Origin: an uncultured Clostridium sp. | GTDB lineage: Bacteria > Bacillota > Clostridia > Peptostreptococcales > Peptostreptococcaceae | NCBI GenBank assembly: GCA_937944945.1 | Contig: CALEBD010000101.1 | Coordinates: forward strand, 1-23,409 | Direction: 5' to 3' | Length of the DNA stretch: 23,409 nt | Shown here: piece after piece, positions 9,148 through 21,900 of the stretch | Layout: the number at the start of each line of letters is the position of its first letter | Position numbering within the stretch: position 1 is the stretch's first letter | Position numbers and translations under genes: made by a program | The notes under the pieces: model-generated | Databases searched by the model: none | What the model saw: the letters and a program-made list of their open reading frames with translations, nothing else | Told to the model about the DNA's origin: nothing

Positions 9148-11043
9148 ATGAAGATAAAGAGATATCAAAACGGGGGTATTAGTTATACCCCCTTTTTTAG
9201 AGATGCTGCAGAGCCTACACAAGTTGCTACTCAGACCTCTAAAACAAGTGAAAATAAAGAAGAACAACTTATTCAAAAAGAAATTATTAATGTTCTTAAA
9301 GAGAATGGGTTACCTAATGATGTAGATTACTTCTTAGATAGAGCTAATAGTTTTTTAAGAAAATCTCAAAACTTAGGTGAATTATTTGTATCTGGGCAGA
9401 GTAATCAATATGATATGTCTGATTTAATTAGATTACAATCTTTAGCTAATAGAATTAAACATAATAATGAATTACATGAAACTGCATCAGAACAAATTAT
9501 TAAAGAAGGATCTGGGTCTGAAGTTGCAATTAGTAATGAAGGTAGCTTATATGTGTATGATAAAGACGGCAGTATTAAGACTATATCTGCAGATACTTAT
9601 TATAAAAATCCACAAAAATATCAAGCATTAACTAACTCTCAATTAATTCATCTTCGAGAAGAACGTCCAGAACTAGCATATAATAATAGTATCCTTACAG
9701 ATTTATCTAATACAGTTGGAATGAAATCTATAGTAGATTATGTAAAAGCTACTATTGGAGCATTTGGAACTAATAAATCCTCAAACCAGTTTGATAGATA
9801 TACTTCTAAATATCAGAATAAAATTGAAAAAGGATTTGAACAATTATTAGGATTTAATGGGCCTGATGGAATATATAAAGTTACAGAATCAAATAGTACA
9901 TCTAATCAAGGATATCATGATAAAGAAAGTCTTGATTTAGCCGTTAATTATTTATATAAGACGCTTCCGCAAAATATGAAAAATACCTTAAGAGCTCAAG
10001 CAGCTGCTGAAGGTTTTAATCCAAGTAATCCTGAAGATGTAAAACGATTACTACAAATTGCTGTAGTTGAACATACAAATCATAGTGTAGAAAATACACA
10101 AGCTTTAGATTATGATTCAACTGCATCTAAAGCAGGCAGTGGAAGTTCTGGAGGAACTGATAAAGATGTTAATAGAAGCTCTCTAGAAACTATTGCTGCA
10201 GGTAGAGTTGTAGATCCTAAAATTGCAGTTTTATCAACATCTGATGCCAAAGGAGGGTTAGAAATTGTAACTAGGGATTATCCATTACAAGATAAGAATG
10301 GCACACAAGTAACTCAAAATACATTAAAAAATGTATTGGATAAGGCGGAAATAGGTAATATTGTTGATAAAAATTCTATTTTCTTTGGAGATCAAAGAAT
10401 ATCCGATATTGATTTAAATAGAATTGTTTGAGATGGTTCTAGTTCACTTAGTAGAATGTGACTTCCAAAAGATCGAAATGCAGAACAAATAGGAATTTAT
10501 AAACCTGACTTAGATGCATACGATCGATATACAAAATTTGAGGAATGGATTGAAGATAATCCTAATGTATCTAGACAAAGAATGATAGAAAAACTACATG
10601 AATATGATCTAGATTTAGAGTTTGATACTGAAACTAATAGATGGAAATTCAGACCTGAAGATATGATGGTATTTTTTGGATTATCAGGCTATGCTAGTGA
10701 CAAAGCTATTGATTTTGATAGTGATTCTCCTTGGTTATGACATGTTGATGGGCCAGATAAAGATAGAATATTTGATATCTATTCAACTTATGTAAACTAT
10801 GGAGGAGATGTAGTAAAGAAATCAGACAAAAAGGTTGATAACTTTAAGCCAGGCTTCTTTGGAAAAATATTTCATGGCAATAAAAATTCAATGTATAAAG
10901 GAATGATATTTATGCCTATGCATGATTCTAAACTTGCAACTGTTGCATCTAATCATGAAATTGGAAGTGCTAGTGAATATAGAGATATATATAATCAGGC
11001 AAATCTGAAAAAACAACGACAAAGTATAAGAGCTAATTTTTAA
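9148..11043 (+). CDS. crAss-like virion protein, 631 aa, with terminator embedded in its first codons
   Basis: The frame crosses TGAs at 10429, 10459 and 10738 and ends in TAA. The start MKIKRYQNGG repeats the basic double-Gly motif; residues 11-17 are encoded by the embedded terminator. The body is polar and mostly helical. Residues about 195-300 (IGAFGTNKSSNQFDRY, then FEQLLGF and PDGIYKVTESNS) have the feel of crAss-like late proteins, and a Gly/Ser-rich linker (SKAGSGSSGG) lies near residue 335. The C-terminal third holds DFDSDSPWLWHVDG and FMPMHDSKLATVASNH. It lacks clear membrane segments. It starts two bases after the previous stop and ends three bases before the next start, so it belongs to the ejection-protein block. 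Its exact job is unknown to me. Confidence 0.75.
9172..9198 (+). terminator. Intrinsic terminator/attenuator inside the 631-aa gene
   Basis: GGGGGTAT (9172-9179) pairs perfectly with ATACCCCC (9185-9192) around TAGTT, and six Ts follow directly (9193-9198). This is a full rho-independent terminator. It lies 24-50 nt after the ATG of the 631-aa gene, in frame, encoding GGISYTPFF with codons GGG and CCC that are rare in this AT-rich region. A ribosome starting on the gene would cover or melt it, so it could make downstream transcription depend on translation, or simply reduce it relative to the 1537-aa gene (inference). Confidence 0.75.
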
Positions 11044-11046
11044 AAT

Positions 11047-14000
11047 ATGATGGATCAGAAGAAAAATGATTGGCTGGCGGCATTATTTTTTCAGCCAGAC
11101 AAAAGTGTTCAAGAGTTAGTTAATTTAGGAATAACTCCTGATAACTCTAATGTTAAAGATAGAGCATATTATAAAGGTATACCAGAAATACAAGAGGCGT
11201 TTAAAAACGATAGAGGAGAATTTGATAATCAAAAATTCGATACATATTATAAAGACGTTTTAGACTTATATAATCGTGCAGATGAAGCTAATTTAGCAAG
11301 TACTGCTATGGATTCATTTACATATGATCCTGCAGATTATTTTGCACCTCTCGGCGGCGATGTACTGGATGTTAGTTCAAGATTAGTTAAATTCTCTAAT
11401 CCTGAAAGAAGAAGTCGAGGTATAGTTAATCTATATGAAACTTCTGATCCAACTATGTCGATACGTGAAGTAGCACAAACAAATAAGATATTTAATTATG
11501 ATACTGGTAAGTTTGAGGATTGAACACCTAATGAATGAGGTGGGTTAGGTGCTATAGCTCGTCCTACACTTGTATTAGCTCAATGAGATGAAGATGGAAC
11601 TCATGAAGTAAATGGAAGAACTGTTTCACATAAAGCAGGAGATCTAAAATTTAATAGTGAAGGAGATCCATTTTATGAAACATTAGGAAATAGACCGCTT
11701 ACAGGAAAAGATATTCTACATATATCTGATACATTAACTGTTGATGGAAGTAAATGGAATAAATATGATTTCTTTGATTCAGATGGATTAGATAAAAGTG
11801 TTGGAGGCACTTTAGCAAAGGTCTTGTTTAAAGTAGGACCAATGCTTATTCCATATGTTGGACAAGTATATGGTGGCATGACAGCTGCTATTGAAATAGG
11901 AAAATTATTCCCAGTATTATTTAGAAGTATCGAAGGTATTGCTAAGGGAGATTTAACTAATTCTAAATCAGCACAAACTGCTACTAATATTCAAGCTTGG
12001 CTTTCTAGATTTGATGGAAGTGTTTCTGATTATGGAAGAAATAGTTTCTGAAATGTAGAAAGCATTGGAAAATTAGTTGAAGATAGTTCAAGACAATTAT
12101 TTCAACAAAGAGTAATTGGACAAATACCAAAGTGGATAGTAGGTAAAGAAAATGTTAGTGAGAATACAATTAAATGAGGTAGAGCCTTATCTTTAGCTTA
12201 TATGGCAGGAACCTCTTCTACAGATGCTTATGATGCATTTAAGCAAGCTGGAGCATCTGATAGAGTTGCAGGATTAGGAATGTTATCTGTAATGGGAGCA
12301 ATGTTTACATTAATGAATAATGACTATTTTAAAGATTTTTGGTTTAAAGGTACATATCTCGACCGTACATCTGTAAAAGGAGTTATTAAAGACGTTGCTG
12401 AAAAAGTAACTAATGAAAACATCAACAAAGGAGTTGTTTCTCCCAAAGCTGCTGCAAATTGGGTAATGAAAACTAAAAACCAAATTCAGCAGCGAATATC
12501 CAAAATGAAACCTGGAAATATTTTATATGATAGTTTCAATGAAGGTTCTGAAGAAGTAATGGAAGAGGTTTCATCCGACATAATAAAAGGATTTTATTCA
12601 GCTTTAAACGCACTGGGTATTATTGATGAGGATAAACAACTCGATTTTGGTATAAGTACAGAAGAAGCGTTTGCACGTTATACTTCTGCATTTATGGGAG
12701 GTGCTATTGGTGGTGCTGTATTTAGTTTACATGAAAAATGAGATTCAAGAATTAATTCTATAAATGATGAGGCAATTCAAAAACCTAATGATTCTTTACA
12801 AGAAATTATATACTTAATAAGAAATTGCAAAACCTCTGATTTAAAAAGAGAATTAACAAGATTACGTGATAAAGGAGCTCTTGGAAGTAGAAATCTTTCG
12901 GGTAAATCGTTTGAACTTGTTAAAGAGCCTGACGGATATAAAATTAATTACGAATCTGCAAAAGAAGGAGAATCTCAGAACGATGTTATTTATAACCAAA
13001 TTAATAGTTACATCGATCGGATTGATAGTATTATCAATGAAGAGGGGTTAAACATTTCTGATGAGGAGTTACAAGCATTATCAGCTATGACTGGTATTAA
13101 TGTAACTGAAAATTTAGCTAAGAATATTCAGAGAGAAAGCCTTAAAAATCAGTTAATTGAAACTGGAGTTTATAGTAAAATATTCTCTGATTGGAATGAT
13201 CTTACAGAAGATATCTTAAAAACTAAAGTAGCTTTAGAATCTAAGATTACTCCTACTGAACTTGAGCCTAAAACTCCTAAAGATGCGGATAACAAAATAG
13301 CAGCAGCTCAAAATGATGTAGAATTTCAAAGACTAAAAGCAAAACTTGATGACTTAAGAGCAAAACGTGATAAAATAGTCTCTGGAGAACTTAATGACTA
13401 TTATTTTGGACAAGCAAGATTTGCGGCTACTCCTGCATTAGCAACAGCCTTTGTTGATGATTTAGGTATTCATAATTTTACTAAAGTTCGATATCAGAAA
13501 GACTTCGATCAATTAACATCTGATGAAAAAGTTGTGATTAAAGAAGAATATGAAAAATATTCTAAATCAACTGAGAAAACAAAGGTGTTTGCTGCGTATG
13601 ATTTATTTAATAGTCTAAATGAATCTATTGCACAAGATTTAGTAGCTGTATCTCAAAAAACTGTAGACTTAAGTAAAGCTTATGCTCCAGGTGAAACTAT
13701 TCAAACTAATCGTATTAAAAATATTGATAAAGAAATTGCTAATCTAAAGGCACAAATAGATGAAGCTATTTCTAAACTTCCTGAAGGAGTTGAAATTAAT
13801 GAAGAAGTATCTGAACTTCAAACTAAATTACAATTAACTGAAAACTACAAAGATTTCTTAGTTAAAAGACATGAATTTGGATTAACTCAGGAGCTGAGTG
13901 AAGAAGGTAGAAAAGTATTAGCTAGACCAGATACATTTATAGCTGATAATGAAGCTGCCTTAAATACATATGCAAATAGCTATATTGACTTCTTAAACTA

Positions 14001-17000
14001 TTTAAAGACCAATTCTTTATATACTGATGTAACAGATGTAGACCTTGTTGCATTAATGAAGAGTTATTTTTATGTAAATGGATTTACTGAAGGAATTGCT
14101 GCAGCTAATTGAGAAAAAGCTATTAATACATATATAGAAAGAACAGAAGGTGATAGTGTAGGATATGAGTCAATGACTCTTGGAATTGCAAATGACTTAG
14201 CTGTTTTTCAAGATATTGTATCAAAAGGAGATATAAATCAAATTAAAACTGCATATCAAAATCTTTTACAAAGTGATGGATTAGTAAATTTATCAGACTT
14301 TTTAGGACAAAGTGCAGATGAAATATTAGCTGGAATTATTCCGAGAATATCTGGAAGAACGTTTATTGATTTTATTAATGAGGTTTCAGATCTTAAATCT
14401 GAAATTAAGGTATCTCCTGCATATGAGTTATTAGAAAAATTTGCAGTATCTACTAATGGAATTAGTCAAAATATTGTTAATTTGATTGTAAAAGAGTATA
14501 ATAGTTACCTTAATAGTGATTCATTAGAGGATTATATTATTAATAATAAGGATGCTTTAACTAGACTTAAAGAAACCAGTAGATTTATTGATATTTTAAA
14601 TTCTCTTGTTATTGCTTCTATAGATGGAGGATATAACACTCAAATTAATAAGTTCAAGAAAAAATTAGCTAAAGATCTGCTTGCAGAAATTGATACAGAA
14701 ACTGCAGTTAATATGTCTTCAGATCTTAAAGCAATTAAAGTTAGACTTGATACATTAATAAATATTGCAGAAAATAATAATGCACAAAAAATTAGAGAAC
14801 AGAAAGATATCGCTATTAATATGAGACAGAGATTTACAAATCTGTTGCTTAATAATGAAAATTCTGTAATCAAAGATAAGTTTGCATCATTATTTAACTT
14901 AGATCTTAACCAATTAATTGCTGAATCAGATTTTCCATCAGGAGAAATTAAGGAGAGTAATTTTAAAGAATTTGAAGAGGCTTCTATTAGATTAGAAACT
15001 AAAATCTATCAACTTATAGATGATCAAAAATTATCTAATAGCGAAATAGTTGACCGCATCACTTCACTATTCGAACCAACTTCTTTAATTACAGCAAGAC
15101 CTACTAAGCTTGCTAGAGATACTGAAGCGATTACTGATTATGATCAGGCAGTTTATTTATTATCTTTAATTGCATATCCTTCTGCAAATTTCTATAACAA
15201 CTTAAAAACTGTTATTACTGATGAATCATTTAATAAAGCTCCAATTTTTTCTCAAGAATATGCAATTAGATTAATACATGCAACATCTGAAAGAAAAGAT
15301 TTATTTAATGAATTTGTTAAATATTTATCTGCAAAAGCAAAAGCTACATCAGATGATAGCTATATACAGAATAAAAGTCAGTTATTAAACTTTATTGCAA
15401 CATTTGGAGGAGCAGGTACAGGTAAAACACAAGGTGTCGCTTATGTACTACGTAAAATGATGCCTGCATATAAAATTGTAACTGTTGCTCCAACAAGGAA
15501 ACAAACAGATCGATTATCTGCAGCAATTGAGCATGACGGTTTATCATATACGAAAGCAGAATTAATTGAACAGATTCTGGGAAAACAAATTTCTGAATCA
15601 GATATTAATAAAATTGTTGGAAGTGATGAAATACCTACATATACTCTTAAGGATTTAAAATTAAATCCAGCTACAATGTTTGCAGAAACTGAGAATAGAA
15701 TCATATTTATTGATGAAATTAGTCAGTTTTCTAAAATCGATCTTGAATTAATTACAAGATGAGCAAATAAAAATAATATTTTAATTGTTGGATTAGGAGA
15801 TTATAAACAAAATTCAGCTTATATTTTCTATGAAAATGCAAGGAGAAATTTAGGAATTGAAGATACTTATTTTACACGTACTCCAAATTTAACTGCTCCA
15901 TTACGTCCAAATAATATTGCAAAATATGATAACTATACTATTTTAAATAGCATATTAGATCAAACTTGAGATAAATACTATGATAATCCAAGTATGCTTG
16001 AAAGTGAGATCGATTTATTAACGAAACAGATATTATCTGAAAATAGTATTAAACTTAAATATTTTGAAACTACTGAAACGTTTGGTGGAGAGAAATTTAT
16101 TAATAGTTCAGATGAAGTACCTAAAATAGTAGAAAAGTTATCTAAATTATCTAATGATATTGCAATTATAACTGATAATCCTGCTAAATATACTGCTATT
16201 AATAATGTTAAAGTAGTAGGATTAGATAGTGTCCAAGGCGATGAGTTTGAATTTGCAATCATAGACAAGAGTTGGAAAGATACAAGTGGAAAGCATTATT
16301 TAACTCTTAAGGATTTATATACATTAACTCAACGTTCTACAAAAGGTACAATTATTGTAGATAACGGGATTAGTCTAGATTTAAAGTTAAACACAATTAA
16401 TGATATGACTAGTGCAGGAAGTATTGAAGTATCTCCTGAACAAATTAGTGATTTCAAAGACTGAAGAACTAAGTTATTAGAGAATAGTCCTGAATCTATT
16501 GATTATGAAGAAGTAAATCCAAATCCAATTGTAGCTGAACCTGTTATACCAACTTCAGAACAAAATATTAAGCCAAGAGTAGAACCTACACCAGAAGCAG
16601 AAATAGTTAGTGAATCTCCTAAGGAACCAGTTAGACAAGCTTCTGTAGAACCAGAGACTAAAAATACTGTAGCTGAAGCACAAAGCAAACAAACATTCAA
16701 TAGTAATACTGGAGAACAACCTCCTGTTACAGATCAAAATCCAGTACATGCTCCTAATGTTGAACAATCTGTTACTCCTCCTGTAGATATACTTGAAGAA
16801 GTTCCTCAGAATATAGGAATAACAGATAATCCTTTAAATATTTCTAAATGGAATGATATTGCAGATTTCTATTTAAATAATTTATGAAATTATGATCAAG
16901 CTACAGAATCTTCTTTATTTAATATATTAGGAATAAAAGGTAAACTTGCAGCTCCTAAATATATTAGAGCTTTAAATTTAATTGCTGCTTATTTTAAATA

Positions 17001-18933
17001 TGGATATTATAAAAATCCAAGAGAAATTGTACGATTAGGACAAGCTTTAAATAAAGATAGAGCTATGGGGCGTGCTTTTAGTGAACTTAAAACTGCACTA
17101 AAAACTAAACCTACTTTTGAAGTTATTCCATATGATAATGGAAGAAGAGGATTATTGGTGGCAAAAATTCAGATAAAAGATAAAACTGCACAAATTCCAT
17201 TATTATTTACAACTCCAAGATTTGGAATATATACAGGAGATTTTACAATTGGAAGTTATGCTAAGTTTACAAGAGAAGGAGAATTAACAACTGTTGATGT
17301 ATCTAATTTTAATACAAGTGCTTTAAATAAAGGAGGTTTATTCTCTTCTTATGGAAAATTAGTATCTTTAGTAGTACGTAAATCAGACTGGCAGGATCAT
17401 ATTAAATGAGTAGGAAACACATTTGAAGCAGATTCAAGAAACTATGCGTTTATGTATCAGAATAGAGGAAATACATTTATGTTATTCTCTGCTGATCCAT
17501 TAGTTAGTCAAAAGGAATTTGAAGCTCACCTAAAAGCACAAGTAGCAGAAGATGGAACTATTTTAAATACTGTTCAAAATGATCCTAGAATTCGATTAAT
17601 AGGAATAAATAGTGTTGCTTCTTTAGATAATATAATTCATACTGCAATTAATAATGTTAATTTATTTAATGCACAAAGAAAAGCAGGAGACAAAAATGTT
17701 AAAGTTAGAAATAATCTTAATAGAGAAAGAGCTGGACAATTAATTTCACTTGCATATTTTTCTCCTTATAAGAGTACTATATTATTTAGATTAGGAGCAT
17801 TACTAAATACACAATCAGGATATACTAATGCAATTAGAGTTACTTATGAAGATAAAGTAGCTCAAGCTGATAGAGGAAATGTTACTGAGAGAATAGTAAC
17901 TATGGAGAATGGTCAATATGTTGTTAATGGAAAAACTTATTCTGATTTTGATTCTTTATTAAACACTGAATTTGGATCTTTTGATCCTAATCAAATGTTA
18001 ATGCAAACAGGATATATTAGTAGAGTTGGTAAATTTGAATTTAATGATCCATCATTTATGATATATAATATCTTTGCAGACTTTGTTGGAAAAACTGAAA
18101 AACTTCAAGAACATATTGAAAACAATCCAAACTTTAAGCAAGGTATTTATGTATTTGATGATGCAGTTAAAGTAGTTCCAGGATCTCAATTCTACTATGA
18201 AGTTGATACTGCAAATAAACTATATTCTACAAATGCTTCTAATTTAATAGGAAACGATTTTATTATAGATTATGACAAGATTCAAGTTAATCCTGAAAGA
18301 GCTATTCAAGAGGATTTACAACGTCAAAAGATTAATAAAATTAATGAGGCGTTTAAACAGTTTGGAGTAAACAAACAAATTACAAATATAGACTTATTAG
18401 AATCAACAGTTAATGATGTTAATAATGAAATATTAAATAAAGTTACTACTCCAAATTATACAATAATTCAAATTGTTGGAGACTCTAATAATCCTGAAAT
18501 TGTAATGAAGGAAATAAAGGATGATCTTACTCCTATGCTTAAAAATTTATTTAAACAAGCTTATGGAGAGAATCCAGATGATGTTACAATTATCTCTAGA
18601 AATAATTTGAAATTTGTACCATTTTTAGTATCTTTGAACAATAATTCAAAGAATTTTGTACTTGAAAATAAAGATGGAGTTTACTCAATTAGAGAGTTTA
18701 ATACAATGAATGAATATGTAGAACTTAGAGATTATTTAAATTCTGCAAAGGATCTATATAAATCAAGTCCTAATATTTTAATGTACCTTAAAGCTCTAAT
18801 GCAAAATACAGAAGTAACTGAAACTATAGCAAGTACATATTATAACGAAGTTAGTACAAATGAAACTCTCAATGAGTTAAGAGAAAATGTACAGAAATAC
18901 TTAATAGCAAAATTAGAAAATAATGAGTGTTAA
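11047..18933 (+). CDS. Giant multidomain virion protein (2628 aa) with internal superfamily 1 helicase
   Basis: One frame of 2629 codons crosses twelve TGAs (11521, 11536, 11584, 12049, 12175, 12739, 14110, 15760, 15967, 16462, 16885, 17407) and ends in TAA. Residues 1-600 look like a crAss-like cargo protein. They have a hydrophobic region at about 258-300 (GPMLIPYVGQVYGGMTAAIE), a charged EEVMEEVSSDIIKGF stretch, and AFMGGAIGGAVFSL near 555. Coiled coils follow at about 740-785 and 888-940. A helicase occupies about 1430-1790, with GGAGTGKT at 1454-1461, DE at 1556-1557, GDYKQ at 1584-1588, the Gln of VQGDEFE at 1730 and the Arg of TQRSTKG at 1763. A Pro/Glu-rich linker (about 1818-1918) leads to a 700-residue C-terminal region that I do not recognise. 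ATG at 11047 and 11050 are both possible starts. The next gene overlaps the end by 11 nt. Confidence 0.85.
15391..16380 (+). other. SF1 (RecD/Dda-like) helicase domain inside the giant protein
   Basis: The motifs come in the order and spacing of SF1 helicases: motif I FGGAGTGKTQG, Ia VTVAPTRKQTDRL, II FIDEIS, III GLGDYKQNS, IV-like APLRPNN, V VVGLDSVQGDEFEFAIID and VI LYTLTQRSTKGTIIVD. The DE-box, the GD-x-x-Q motif and the QG-x-E motif favour the SF1B group (RecD2, Dda, Pif1-like). Key ATP-binding residues (Lys1460, Asp1556, Glu1557, Gln1588, Arg1763) are all present, so it is probably active. Trp codon TGA at 15760 lies between motifs II and III, so the domain cannot be made without TGA decoding. 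Confidence 0.85.
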
Positions 18934-21900
18934 ATGTGGATATTCTTCAGCATATTATCCATTACTGAAGAACTTACTTAGAGGTGATTCACCAGATTTA
19001 AATGCGTTTAAAGTGTTCATAAATGAGCATTTTACAAATCCAGATGAGGTGTTTAATATGTTTGTGAGTGGAGTCTATACAGACTCCGCTCCAACACCTG
19101 TATCTGAACCTAAAAAGATTAGTAGTAGATTAGGTATTGAACTTCCTCCCGAAGGATCTTCACCTCAACAATATTATATTGATAATTCAAGACAATATAA
19201 TAAAATGATTGACGATACAGCAAAAAAGATTATTTCTATGTCTGTATTTGATATTAATTCTGATTCTTTTATAGATGCAAATGCTACTTTAGGAAGTTAT
19301 TCCAATTTAAATACTGGAATTTTTAAATATAAACAAGAACTTTTATCTATTATTAGTGAGTTCATGGGAAAACCTCTAACTCCTATTAGCATTGACTCAG
19401 AACCTAAATCTATTATTAATGTATTTGAAGATACTATAAAAGAATATGAAGCCTACATTAAAAATGCAGGACTTACTCAAGATCAAAAATATTTTAATGC
19501 ATATAATGCATATGTAACATTAAAAACTTTTGATGATATATTGAGATTATATACTCCATTTATTTCTATTAAACCAGAATATAAAAATAGTTCAACTTAT
19601 GCTGTAGGACGTTATAATTATGATGGTCCGAATGTTACACACTATACTGGTTTTAGTAATAATGAATTTATGGGAGCTGAAGAATCCGTCAGTGACCTCG
19701 CAAAAATTTTACTTTCATATTTTCCTGAAGTTAATGAAGATGGTGTTATTATAGAAAATACAGCTATTACTTTATCTGGGTTTAATTCAGCTATGGGTAA
19801 AGTAAAGTTATTCATGGAAGAAAGTGTTGACCCTGAAATAGTTGACGAAATAGCTAAAGAGGGCAATATGGATATGGGTAAAATTATTGGAAAATATTTA
19901 AATGCACTAGCAACTAAATCTGTAGCACCAGAACATACAACTTACTTACAAAATAAGTTAAGAGGTATTGCTAAGTTTATCTATTCAGATAAAATGGCTA
20001 CTCCAATTAAACAAATGTATACACATCTAATGAATAAGACAGTATTGTCAAGTTATATTAGTTATGGTAAAGATAACTTAACTGGAGAATTAACTGGTAA
20101 GAATTTAACTGATAGACCTGTACAAATACAGAGATATTTTCTTACAGATATTATTAAAGCTGCAAGTACTTACTGAATTGATAATAAAACTAACTTCCAA
20201 AATAAGTTAGGAAAATATGATATTAATATTATTGGAACTAATATTAGTATTACAGAAGGCAGTAATACTTTAAATTTAAAATATAATCCTGATACTGGAG
20301 AAATTAATTCTGCAGGAATAATATCTGATACTTTAATGGACGATTTACTTATGGATTTTGCTTCATTTTTAGTAGCAGATGATTTTAATCAAGTTGCAGA
20401 ACAAGTGTTCCCAAGAGAAAAAAATGTAAATAAAATTACATTATTAACTCCAATATTAGGTAGTATTTTATATAGTGCTAACTCAGGTCAAATTATTGAT
20501 ATAGGCAAAAATGGTTTCTTTGGACAAGCAAATGATTTGGCAAAAGTCTTAAGTGTTACTAATGGTTCTGATACAATTAATGTTATTAAGAATGCAGAAG
20601 GTAACAATTTACCATTATATCAAATGGTTTGTTTAGCATATTCTCATAAGAAAATGAGTCAATATTTACATGATGAACTTGGATGAGGATCGGATACAGT
20701 AATGAGTGATAATGCTGTATTTAATAATATTTCACGTATTAAAAATCCAAAGATTCGAGCAGAAGTAACTATTGGAGATTATACTAAACAATCGAGTAAT
20801 CTTACTGAAGATGAAGTAATGCACCTTGCAATAGTATATGATTTCTTTGAAGGATTAACTTCAAGTAAATCTGTTTCTGAGCAGGGTGGAAAGGTAAATG
20901 GAGTAATTGGATTGCAATCAACAGTTTATTCAGATAAAAATAAACATTTTGTAATGCAATTTGATTTAAGTCAGAACTGAGATTTTAAAGATTTAGGTTC
21001 AATTAACTTTAAGGAGGTTTTAGAGAAATATTATTCTAGTAAGAATGTATCTGATTTAGAACCTATTATGAATATTTGATTTAAAACAAATCAAAGTCAA
21101 TATACGAACTTAATTAATAAAATCTTAAATGACTATACTCAAGCGATAGGTAAAGAATTTAAGACTATAAGTGATCTAAAAGAATATATTGCAAAAACAA
21201 AACTTGCAGATATTAAGCAAAAATTTAGAGACAATGGATTAGAATTTATTGAAGAAATTCATATATCTAAAGATCCATATACTAAGAAAAATGTCTTTAA
21301 TGAAACCCTTGAAAATCTTTATAATATCTTTAGTGAAAGAAATCAATTTAATGAGTTTATTAATTATCAATTAAACAGATTTCTTGAAGATAGTTCAAAA
21401 GCTTGAGAGAGTATATCTTCTGACAAAAATGTATATAAGGCATTTTCTGCTAGAAAATGAAGTAACTGAATTTCTGAAAGAACTATTGAAACTGTTGATG
21501 AAAATGATGAGCCAATATCATATACAGTTCCTTATGTAACAATACATGATAAGGATGGTAAATTAAATCCTATGCTTTATTCGTATTTCATTATGGATTC
21601 ATTTTTAAGTAATGAATATAATAAAATGATGGTTGGAGGAGTTTACGCTCACCCAAATAAGAATAAAGAGGTTTCTGCAACAGAAGGATATCTTGAACAT
21701 AGTTTTGCAAGCAGATGAATTTCTCAGGTAAAACGTATGGTTATTTATGGAGCTACTCATCATTCCTTTGCACAAGGATTAAAAAATGGAGTTGCTCCAA
21801 AAGTTAAAATGGCTGTAGTTGGAGATATTGGAGCTGCTGTACAAAATATTTCTGGTATGACTGATAGTGTTGATTCTATGGACGGATCTGGATTTACAAG

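Noticed and set aside
10700..10730. DFDSD in the 631-aa protein, resembling the DxDxD catalytic motif of crAss-like RNA polymerase
   Set aside because: The residues around it (SPWLWHVDGPD) do not resemble the polymerase motif, the third position is Ser in place of Gly, and no other polymerase block is seen in this protein.
14173..15762. A separate 529-aa helicase gene
   Set aside because: It is bounded by in-frame TGA codons, has no intergenic space, and its own motifs III to VI lie beyond the next TGA. It is part of the 2628-aa frame.
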